Positions 55,425-64,000 of a stretch of DNA of 64,000 nucleotides are shown here, one piece after another. The DNA is from Chenopodium formosanum (Eukaryota; Streptophyta; Magnoliopsida; Caryophyllales; Amaranthaceae), in assembly GCA_024500155.1 (NCBI GenBank), contig CM044868.1, forward strand, positions 29,547,165 through 29,611,164. Direction: 5' to 3'. Under the pieces are notes generated by a model. That model had not been told where the DNA came from. It saw only the letters and a program-made list of their open reading frames with translations, and made no database searches. The translations under genes and the position numbers were made by a program. Position 1 is the first letter of the stretch. Each line of letters starts with the position of its first letter.

Positions 55425-57775
55425 CTACGGCGCTTGAGGACGTAGGCCCATCATGCCATAAAACTGCGTCGTACGAGGAGTCACCTCTACACCAGCTCCA
55501 GCTTCAGCACCAGCTCCAGTCTCCATAGGAGGAGGAAGACTCAAGATAGGACCGCTCCAGCCAGGATCAACCTGAGGCTGAGACCGCGGAGGCTGCTACG
55601 ATGACGAGCCTACCTCGTACATCCCACCACCTCTGAAAGCCGAGGTAGCCTCTCCTACCGGTGCAGCAGGAGCACCCTCAGAAGAAGATCCCGAGCCCTC
55701 AGCAACGTCGGCTCGAGTAGCCTCAAAACGACCGCCTCTACCCCCTGACGAAGTACGACGACGTCTCGAGCTAGACCTCGCCGGATCTCTCCACCCCTCA
55801 GGTCTCGTACGGGTGTGAGAAGTGATAGGCTGGCCCTGCAAAAAGAATTAAATCAGAAACAAGGTAAAACTGAAGCCATAATACATAAATAATGAGTGAA
55901 GAAAGGTTACCTCTCGGACAACGTCATCCCGACGACAGGTGGTCGCGTTCCTCATCCGGACGAGCTGGCTCAGGAAGGCATCTATGCATCGTGCCATAGC
56001 CGAAACCACCTCGCGTGAAAACTGTCAGAAAAATAAGTCAGTGAAAATGCATGATAAATGAACACAAAAAATTCTGAATTAAAACTAGGCTTACACTAGT
56101 CTGGTGGCGAGGAATCGACCGCTCTACGAAGCGCTTGCTTTCGAGGGCCGGAGAAATCATCTCCTCGATCGGCCCGTATATCCCCTGGTAGTGAATGGAC
56201 ATACGGGGCGGCACAAACTCAGCAGGACCATCCTGATAAAACAGAAAAAATCAGTAAAGTATTACTTGGGGGCTACTTAGCGAAAAATAAAAAGCTAAGA
56301 ATCTTACCCTCACATCCTCAGCCGGTACAGGGGCTGGAGCTAATAAAGGTAGTAGCTCCTCAGCATAACACCGCCCGAGGATCACATGAGACCGCCAAAG
56401 GGTACCAGCTCCCTCAGCCATGCTCGATAACCGTGCCTCGTCGAACATGTGACGTGGCGGGGGAGCAGGAACAACGAAGACATCAGAAGAGTGCTGTCTA
56501 GCGACTCTCTCTCCTAAGTACACGACCGCTCCGTAGGTCCCCAGAAAATAGCAACCCTCAGCAGAGTACTGTGCGGCTAATCCAGGGACTGTCCAACCGC
56601 CCCACGGTCGGTATACCACCTCAGGTCCTTATAAAAAGCACCAATCAGGCAAGAATATATCTAAACCACCGCGGAAGAGCAAGATAAACATTAAAAGTCA
56701 TACCGAGATGATCCAGCTCCAGACACGTGCAGTAGACATGTCCACGTGGTGGCCGCCCCAAGAGGCGCTCATCGGAAATCCCCTCGGCGATGGTCTCGCC
56801 GGCGCAACAGAAGGAAAGTGCTCGTAGAACCAGATCTACAAAGAGTTAGAAGTGTGAATAAATGCTAACTAATAGGTAGGGCTAAACTTTATAGGGAATA
56901 ATGTTTACCTCTACGACCTTCCAAAAAGCAGACAAAGCAACGTTCGCCCTAAAGGACTGATGACGACACGAGTCCCTCAGCGCACGAACGAAATCAGCAT
57001 AGGCCAAGCTGGCCCAGTCATAAGTCCCGATCCGCTGGAGATCACGGACAGCAGGGAGGTAGTAAAGCAATGCCCTACTACCCTTGTCAGGGGAGAATGT
57101 CCCTAACAACAGCATCAGCACAAAGATGCGCACCCGTTGCTCTCGGGTGGTCGCATCAACATCAAGAGCCGCTGCCAGCGTCGAACGGTGAATCCCTCTA
57201 GCACTGAAGTGAGTCATCTCGACCTCAGCTCGGGCCCGAATAGAAATCGGCCCCAACAACTCCTCGACCTCTGAAGAAAAGACGTCGATCCCACCGTCGA
57301 ACGGCAGTGGCACAGAAGTGAACTCCAGTCCTGTGATGAGACTGAAGTCTGTAGGGGTGACCATCATCTCGCCCCAGGGAAAATGGAAGGTGTTGGTGGT
57401 GTCCCAGAAGAACTCCACCAAAGCGCGCACTACGTGATGACCCCCGCTGGAGGCGACCATAGCCTCGAAGGTCTCAAACAGAGTAACTAGCCCGCAGGAC
57501 TCCCATAGGAGTCTCGTCTCGAGGTCCCTGGCGATGTGCATCCTGTACAAATCGCCTAGACAGTCACAGCCAGAGCCGTGATGCCGTGTCCTCCCGGGCT
57601 CGGTACCCCGTCTCACCCTCTCAGAAATGTGGTGGATAGGGGCAAAGAACAGAGTCTGCTCGTCCCACTCTGGAAGTCGACCAAGCGAAATGGACGGCGT
57701 GGCGTCGTCCTCCACGGGCTCATGCTCCCGTCTAGTGTTTCAGGACCGTGAACCTGAGCCGCGTTGTCTAGCCAT
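55425..57775 (-). pseudogene. E3 antisense gene B: six-exon plant-mobile-domain protein
   Basis: Gene on the strand opposite to the element. Exons inferred from frame and GT-AG borders: 57775-56909, 56835-56704, 56619-56308, 56232-56095, 56021-55911, 55835-55425; lengths 867, 132, 312, 138, 111 and 411, all multiples of three, introns all phase 0. Product about 656 residues. Exon 1 starts MARQRGSGSRS and contains FFWDTTNTFHFPWGEMMVTP and DFSLITGLEF, the plant mobile domain pattern (as in MAIN/MAIL proteins). Exon 3 has PWGGWTVPGLAAQYSAEG; exon 6 is Arg/Ser/Gly-rich, perhaps disordered. TGA at codon 12 and TAG at 55598-55596 make it a pseudogene here. The exon 3 acceptor is the least certain. 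E4 shares exon 1, intron 1 and its borders. Confidence 0.8.
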
Positions 57776-58419
57776 GCTACATTGTGCAGAATCATCATAA
57801 ATTAAGGTTCTATAGTATCTAAGGTTCGCCTAGCCGCATGATACTATGTTCGCAAAAAACAGAGTACGTAGTACTAAAACAGAGTAAATTCAAATTGAGC
57901 ATGACAACATTTTTTCAAGCAATCAAACAATTTCTTGCAACACTATAGTGATTATTGTGACAAATTGAACAAGAGTTGCTAGCAAAAATGTCAAGAACAA
58001 GCCACATTGTTCTTCACGACCTTAAGAGGTCCAACAATGGTAGATTGCTCATTTCTTCACCAAATTGAGTCAAACAAGTCTCAAATTACTCCCAAGGCAA
58101 TATATAAACATAAACAAGCAATTTCATGGCATAAAACTTGACAAACAAAGCAAATTGAGCATCATAGAATTCGAATTTTCATGAAATTCGTGAATATTCA
58201 TGCCAAGAATTCATAAAAACTGGTGTGAGTTTGAGGAAAACTTACATAGATCGGGAAAATAGATGAGAAGAGCTTTGATTTGCAACAAATTTGAGCGAAT
58301 TTGGTTGAGAAACGAGCAAGCAATGAGCAATTGAAGTTTCGGACTTCTTTCGAGCAATTTCGCGACGAACAGAGCAGCAAATGAAGAAGAAACGGGCATT
58401 TAAAAGAAAATCCTGTGCT
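57776..58419 (-). promoter_or_regulatory. upstream region of antisense gene B (E3)
   Basis: Conserved with E4 22140-22774, especially 57820-57880. No ORF supported. Probably the promoter or 5' UTR of the antisense gene, ending at a dyad cluster. Confidence 0.5.
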
Positions 58420-58515
58420 GGCGCCAGTCCCTAGGCATTGGCGTCACGATTTGGGTTTGGCGCCTGGCGCTAACATCAAATGGCTGGCGCTGATAGTTTT
58501 TCAACGACGCCAAAG
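58420..58515. repeat. dyad-word cluster, GCGCC type (E3, upstream of antisense gene B)
   Basis: TTGGCGCCTGGCGCTAAC and GCTGGCGCTGA, about 650-740 bp upstream of the gene B start, the same place as in E4. Confidence 0.8.
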
Positions 58516-58689
58516 CACTCAGCCACCTGTTGAGGTTGTGCTAGCCTTCTGCAACATGTTTTGGGTTCCTTGGTACGCCAGTTAGCCCCTCTAAGCAATT
58601 TGACATGATTAAGTAATCGGATTGATTACATAAAGTGATCGACCTGATAAGAGATCGTCTCACTTAGCTTAGAGCGCCTAAGCATTGGC

Positions 58690-59170
58690 TCATTAGCAAA
58701 GGGCACCGACATATAGGTTCAAGAGCAAAAGGCACCGACATACAGGTTCAAAGCAAGAGGGCACCGACGTACAGGCATAGCGGAGGCAAAGTTCAGGCGA
58801 ACTTTTAAACATCGACAGGCGTGGATCTTCGGTAATTTCCTTTGGAAATTATCGCATCGAATGAGGATGACTTCAAGAGAAGATATCTTCGACATCATTC
58901 CCTAGCTTGCGGAGAGTTGTCACAAACAATTGGAGATTGTTTCAAGCGAAATAATCTTCGATAGTGTTCCCTAGGATGTGTAATATTATCAATGCGGATG
59001 AGGATTATTTCAAGAGAAAAAATCTTCGATGATGTTCCCTAGGATGTGGAACATTGTCAAGGAGGATGAGGATTGTTTCAATAGAAATAATCTTCGATGG
59101 TATTCCCTTGGACGCGGAATATTTTCATTGCGGAGGAGGATCGTTTCAGGCGAAGCAATCTTCTAATTTG
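58690..59170. repeat. E3 3' UTR tandem repeats
   Basis: Three units of 29 bp around CACCGACATACAGGTTC (58690-58785), homologous to the 30-bp array of E4. Then about four units of 68-69 bp with AATCTTCGATGGTGTTCCC-like cores starting at 58888, 58957, 59025 and 59093. Confidence 0.82.
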
Positions 59171-59348
59171 GAAGTAGTTACAGGCGTAGCGGTTTTCAAG
59201 CGGGATGGCATTCTCTAGCTTGCAGGAGGTCATCAAAACAAATCGGTTACTTTCACAGACGTGTGCTCGACGGTGCAAGATATGCGTTTCTTAACTCTTT
59301 TATCTGTTTAACTAACGCTAGTTTTGCAGTTATCGACGTTATAAGATT

Positions 59349-59376
59349 GATTTAGGATCGCAGAACGTTCTGAATC
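59349..59376 (+). other. conserved pre-PPT hairpin (E3)
   Basis: GATTTAG / CTGAATC around GATCGCAGAACGTT; seven pairs with one G-U. Confidence 0.55.
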
Positions 59377-59440
59377 ATTCTCCGTCCTTGTCGATACTTT
59401 GACTTTTTTTTTTTAAACTTGCGTTTCTCCAAACTCAGTC

Positions 59441-59454
59441 AAAGTGGGGGCTTC
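59441..59454 (+). other. polypurine tract of E3
   Basis: AAAGTGGGGGCTTC abutting the 3' LTR. Confidence 0.82.
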
Positions 59455-59851
59455 TGTAGACACCCATTTGTGTCTCTCCAAAACCAAACCCAGTGATGAG
59501 TACCTTTCACGTCGAATCAAAATCGAATGAAACGAAAGTGTGGAAAAGTCTAGTGTTGCGGAAAGTTTTTATTTTCTTTTCTCTTCTCTCTGTTTTTGAA
59601 AACTTTATTTTAAAGAAAATAGCCAATCCAGTCTTGTTAATCCATGGTATGGGTCCAATAGTAGTGTAGTTGGATGGGGCTTGCAAAGACCTTTCCAACG
59701 ATATATTATAAGCCCAATTCCGATGAATATTGAGGAAGTTATGGCCAATTTACTAAACTAGGCCCGGTTGAGCTTTATGTACGGCCCAATGATCTAGGGG
59801 AGGGCCTAACATGATTTATCATTCCTAATGCAATTAGGAATGGTTTTAGTC

Positions 59852-59874
59852 TTCTAGAATCTTCTAGAAGGTTC
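59852..59874 (+). promoter_or_regulatory. perfect five-unit heat-shock element (E3 3' LTR)
   Basis: Identical to 42276-42298, about 310 bp upstream of the TATA box. Confidence 0.8.
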
Positions 59875-60014
59875 TTTTCATTCCTAATTCAATTAGCATT
59901 GATAAGTTGACTTTGTTGACTTTTTAGAGTTTTAATCAAAATCAAATAGCATTTTCGAAGGAATTATATTATTTTATCCTCCAGTACGGTAAACTTATCG
60001 GATTTTCGAAAACG

Positions 60015-60130
60015 CGTTAGAATCAAGACTGGCGTCCAACCCCAGGCCTTGGCGCCTGGAACCAGGCTTGGCGCCAGGCGCTAGCCACTGGTGCCTGGCG
60101 CCAGCCAGCCAGGGTTGGCGCCAACCTCGT
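60015..60130. repeat. dyad-word cluster, GCGCC type (E3 U3, 3' LTR)
   Basis: Partner of 42465-42560 lacking one 20-bp unit. Confidence 0.83.
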
Positions 60131-61445
60131 TTTGCGTGCGTCAGACTCTGTTTTGTTAAATTATCTTTTTTGGCTGATTTTCTCTATAAATATCGTATCA
60201 AAAACTCCGTTTTCATTCACCTACGACCAATTCATCATCTACATCTACATTCACCAATTCTTCTCAAGTTTAATTAGCATTCTTTAATTCTTCAATTCTT
60301 TCTTACTTTGTTTTTCATACAAAATTCCGCATTCACAAGATCTAGAAACACCTAGCCATATTCGAAGTTGCCTTCGCCCTAGACGTGAAAGGTTTAATTT
60401 CTGAGGGTTTGGTCCCAAATCTCTATTTCAATTATTTAATTTAATTGTTTGTTTATTATTTTCCTTGAAGTTACTAACGTGTGTATTTTGTTACTAGAAA
60501 GAGGTACGAGGCGTCAAAGTAAGTACTTTAATTGATTTTATTGATATTATGATGTAGATATCATGTTTAGATTGTTATTATGATATTCCTAGTATCATGT
60601 GTAGGGTAAATTTAGTATTAAATATGATTGCTATGATGCCTTTTATTTTCTTCCTAATATTTATTCATATTAGTATCATGTTAGGGCTAAAGATTTGATT
60701 TTTATTGCTTAGTGACATGCTAGGGTTTGTTATTAATCTTGTTAGTATCATGCCTATGATCTTACTTTTATGCTTTAACATGAATATTATTATTATTATG
60801 ATTATTATGATTATTATTAATTATGATTGCTATGATTATGATATTCGTTATTGTTCATGATTATTTTAATTATAATTTGTTATATTAATTGTTCATGATT
60901 ATTATTTATGATTATTATTGTTGCTTGATATTATTTATTGCTTGATCACCTTTATGCATGTTTAAAGGGAATTTGGTACTTGTAATTACGCTTAATAAGA
61001 TAATTAATAATCTTGTTTAGGTTTAATTTGATTATAATTCAAGTGATCGCCAATAATAGTTTATTTGTGCATTAATATTCAACCAACATAGATAAACAGG
61101 TTTAGGGTTAATCCTATTGATTGTATGTTAATTAGAAAGCGCACATGAATACGAGCAGAATAAAGTAGAGGCCTATTATCAGGGCAGATTCAATCTCTTT
61201 TAGGTTGGATTTGTACCTTCATCCCCGAACCCTTAATTATTTGGTTCTAGACCTTATGGAGTTGACGATCTCTTGGATCGTTAAGGGGTGTAACCTTCAT
61301 CCTGTGAACGGTTTACAAGTTCCTAAAACTTGTTGGCGACTCTTTTGCTCTATCTTCTTCCCTTTTGGACGCCACCGTACTTTAGTGTATGATCACAGTG
61401 GGGTTCAAGCTAGTGAAATTTAAAGGCTTGAAATTATTCCCTACA

Positions 61446-62379
61446 TTAGGCAAAGTGCTTTTAGTCATTAATTAGTTTATTTTAGTCTTAAATACAAGTC
61501 AAACAAACGGTTAGGAAAAACACATAAAATATGCACAACAAATAATGTACAATTAGGCAAGTAGGCACAATATGATGCAATGAGTTTGCAATCTAACCAT
61601 GGCTCTAGTTCTCTAAAGTTCGGGATATGAGTTAGTCAAAGAGGGTCCATGGTTACTTGTCCGGATGCACCGCGTGGAAGCCTTACCTTTTGAAGGGTTG
61701 GCACAAGTGGATGGGACACCGCGAGTTAAAAACTCACTTCCATGGTTTGGTGAATTCAGCATTCTCGGATGTACCCTTTGTTGCATAAAGCGTTCAATCA
61801 GGTAGATGGAGCATGAATTCCTAGAGGGTTATGTCCATATGTAGAACACATATGGGTTTCAGAAAAGTGAGAAAACTCAATCAAGAAGTAGAATCGAGCA
61901 AACAGTGCTAAAACTGGTGAAAATTAGAACTCATATTTCTGGCTCAGTATTGGAAGAACTTGGTGCCTGCGAACAGAGGTTGTCGCCGCAATAAAGCAGT
62001 GTCGCTAGGCGATAGCAGTGTCGCCTAGAGACAAAGTCATATCATCGGCGACAAACTCTGTTTTCTAGACGCCAGTTCCTACATGCCTCAGTAGCTTTCT
62101 TTGTTTGATAAAATTTTCCAATTTTTCGCAGCATTATTTCGATCCTAGTTGTGAAAGATATTCCTCAAATTTCCTACATGTAAAAACCCTATGTTTTTAA
62201 CTCATTACGGATGGTATTTCCAATGAGATCTTTTTTATGCATACGACAATAATGTTAATCAAAATTACGCACATTAAATACTTAGAACTTTTCGAGTCTC
62301 ATCCACTCATTCTAAATCATTGCCGAAATAAATTTCAGGAATTAAAATAGAAATCCTCCCCAGTAGAGTCGCAAAAAAC
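61446..62379 (-). mobile_element. E4 leader, PBS-proximal part, and PBS
   Basis: Resumes after the E3 TSD. Homologous to the first kilobase of the E3 leader (opposite strand). Dyad cluster at 61970-62070. PBS at 62354-62372 (minus strand GCGACTCTACTGGGGAGGA), tRNA-Arg type with a G-to-A-like change. Confidence 0.85.
61970..62070. repeat. dyad-word cluster, GTCGCC type (E4 leader, proximal)
   Basis: GTGTCGCTAGGCGATAG, GTGTCGCCTAGAGAC, ATCGGCGACAA, about 300-400 bp from the PBS, the same distance as in E3. Confidence 0.75.
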
Positions 62380-64000
62380 TGTAGGGAATATTTCAAGCAT
62401 TAACCTAAACTTGAACCCCACTGTGATCATACACTAAAGTACGGTGGCGTCCAAAGGGAAGGAAGATAGAGCAAAAGAGTTCCCAACAAGTTTTAGGAAC
62501 TTGTAAACCGTTCACAGGGTGAAGGTTACACCCCTTAACGATCAAGAAGATCATTAACTCCAATAGGTCTGGAACCATGACTGGAAGTTTGGGGATGAAG
62601 GTACAAATCCAACCTAAAAGAGATTGAACCTGCCCTAAAAATAAGTCTCTAATTTATTCTTATCGTATTCTTGTGCGCTTTCTAACTAACATGCAATCAA
62701 TAGGTTTACCCTAAACCTGTTTATCTGTGTTGGTTGAATATTAATGAACAAATAAAATTATTATTGACGATCACTTGACTTATAATCACATTAACCCTAA
62801 ACAAGATTATTAATTATCTTATTAAGCGTGATTACAAGTACCAATTCCCTTTAAACATGCATAAAAGGTGTGATCAAGCAATAACAATGATATATATCAT
62901 GAAACATAATAATAATCATAATAATCCAAATAATTATAATCATGTTAAAGCATAATAATAGCAAGATCCTAGGCATGGTACTAACAAGATTAATAACAAA
63001 TCCTAGCATGTCACTAAGCAATAAAGATCAAAGCTTTAGCCCTAACATGATACTAACATTAATATTAGGAAAGAAAATAGGAAGCATCATAGGAATCATA
63101 ATAAGCATATTTGATATTATAACCTTTTTCCTTAAACATGATACTAAGAATCATTGTTGTCATTCAAAACATCAAATTAAGGAAAACATCCTAACATGAT
63201 ACTAGGAATAAAAAAGGAACCTAAACATGATTTCTATATCATAATAACAATGCAAACAATTAAAGCACTTACTTAGATGCCTCATATCTCATTCTAATAA
63301 CAGAATACACACGTTAGTAACTTCAAGGAAAATATAAAACCAAAGAATTAAATTAAATAATTGAAAGAGATCACAGATTTGGGACAAAACCATCAGAAAT
63401 TAAACCTTTCACGTCTAGGGCGAAGGCAACTTCGAACTTGGCTAGGTGTGTCTATATCTTGTGAATGTGGAGTTTTATTTGAGAAAAGCTAGTTTAGAAG
63501 AGAGAGAGAGAGAGAGAGAGAGAGATATAGGGTAATCAAGAATTTCTTGATGAGAGTTGGTGATAATTGGTGATTGAAAACGGAGATTTTAGGAGGCTAT
63601 TTATAGAGAAAATCATCCGGATATGATAAAAAACGAATCAAAGTTTAAAAAAAAAAATAAAACACGACGCTGTCGCAAAACACTCGCCTGTCGCCAGAAT
63701 TCAGAGCTGTCGCCAAGCGACAGACGTGTCGTATGGCGCTGCAATCAGTTTTCCACGCGTTTTCATATTTTGATAAAATTTAAGCATACGAGGGGGTAAA
63801 ACTGTAATTTCCTTAAAACATTTCTTTTATTCTAATTAAAACTCCTAAAAGTCAATTTATCAATGCTAATCAAATTAGGATTCAAAAGAACCTTTTAGAA
63901 GATTCTAGCAGACTATAATCAATCCGAATCGCATTAGGAATGATAAATCAATAATAGGCCCTCCTCTAGATCATTGGGCCGCATATAAAGATCAAACTGG
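62380..64000 (-). mobile_element. E4 5' LTR (cut by the window end)
   Basis: Starts TGTAGGGAAT beside the PBS and matches 19242 onward. TATA box 63598-63605 (minus). A (GA)n run near 63498-63522 is longer than in the partner. A degenerate heat-shock-like array at 63888-63910 keeps three of five trimers. Confidence 0.9.
63660..63745. repeat. dyad-word cluster, GTCGCC type (E4 U3, right)
   Basis: CTGTCGCCAGAATTCAG, CTGTCGCCAAGCGACAG. Shorter than the left LTR cluster by one block. Confidence 0.76.

Larger units (their letters stand above)
32970..61445 (+). mobile_element. E3: Tat-lineage element with antisense genes
   Basis: Plus-strand element from TGTAGACACC at 32970 to CCCTACA at 61445, flanked by the perfect 5-bp TSD TTAGG (32965-32969, 61446-61450) inside E4's leader. 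E2 interrupts its 5' LTR. Removing E2 and one TSD copy leaves a 5' LTR of about 2.0 kb, a tRNA-Arg-type PBS, gag, protease, RT, RNase H, second RNase H, integrase, two antisense spliced genes, PPT and a 1991-bp 3' LTR. Every catalytic motif of pol is intact, but about six nonsense codons and one frameshift prevent expression, so it is recently dead. Confidence 0.93.
59455..61445 (+). mobile_element. E3 3' LTR
   Basis: 1991 bp, TGTAGACACC to CCCTACA, closely similar to the split 5' LTR. TATA box 60185-60192, conserved hairpin 61262-61284, PBS-like decamer 61333-61342. Confidence 0.94.

Noticed and set aside
1..64000. Host plant genes between elements
   Set aside because: All open frames above background belong to retroelement genes or their antisense companions, and no unassigned stretch carries a recognisable gene.

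Overview
The window looks like nuclear DNA from a land plant with a large, repeat-rich genome. I cannot name the species. I see no host gene, rRNA, tRNA or prokaryotic feature. Nearly everything can be assigned to nested LTR retrotransposons of the Ty3/gypsy superfamily (Tat and Athila lineages) plus one small CACTA-type DNA element. I call the elements E1, AT, E2, E3, E4 and SOLO.

Nesting, supported by termini and target-site duplications (TSDs). E1 is a decayed Tat-type element on the minus strand: integrase at about 280-1420, RT/RNase H at 1610-3290, protease split between 3526-3844 and 6662-7036, gag at 7000-8199, PBS at 8488-8505, and 5' LTR from 8508. Its protease is interrupted by SOLO (3850-6656; TSD CCAAC/CCGAC), and SOLO holds a 629-bp CACTA-like element (4412-5040; TSD CAT). 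E1's 5' LTR is interrupted by AT (8938-19180, minus; TSD ATGGG), an Athila with gag-protease and a downstream ORF but no RT or integrase. It is interrupted again by E4 (19242 to beyond 64000, minus), a Tat element with pol and extra antisense genes. E4's leader contains E3 (32970-61445, plus; TSD TTAGG), the best preserved Tat element. E3's 5' LTR contains E2 (33049-41951, plus; TSD GAAAC), a Tat derivative with a gag remnant and no pol.

Gene content. E3 reads LTR, tRNA-Arg-type PBS, leader, gag with three zinc-knuckle modules, protease, RT (YVDD), RNase H, a second RNase H, and integrase (D-61-D-35-E). Two genes follow on the opposite strand, then the polypurine tract and LTR. The antisense gene nearer the 3' LTR has six exons, all in phase 0, and encodes a plant-mobile-domain (PMD) protein. 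The other has two exons and resembles DUF7745-type proteins. E4 keeps remnants of both antisense genes with the same introns. All gag-pol copies carry stops or frameshifts; the 679-codon AT gag is open.

Most unusual signal. Every Tat element with a visible U3, and AT, carries clusters of short GC-rich dyads. The word differs between families (E3/SOLO GCGCC-A-GGCGC, E4 GTCGCC-A-GGCGAC, E2 CCGTG-T-CACGG, AT CGCCCG-GT-CGGGCG) but is uniform inside an element. The clusters sit at equivalent places: U3 just upstream of the TATA box, two leader sites, after pol, and upstream of the antisense or downstream genes. In all three Tat elements with paired LTRs, the two LTRs differ by whole blocks of this cluster. 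E3 LTRs also contain a five-unit heat-shock-element-like array. Several RNA hairpins (LTR 3' half, after pol, before the PPT) are conserved between Tat families, some with compensatory changes.
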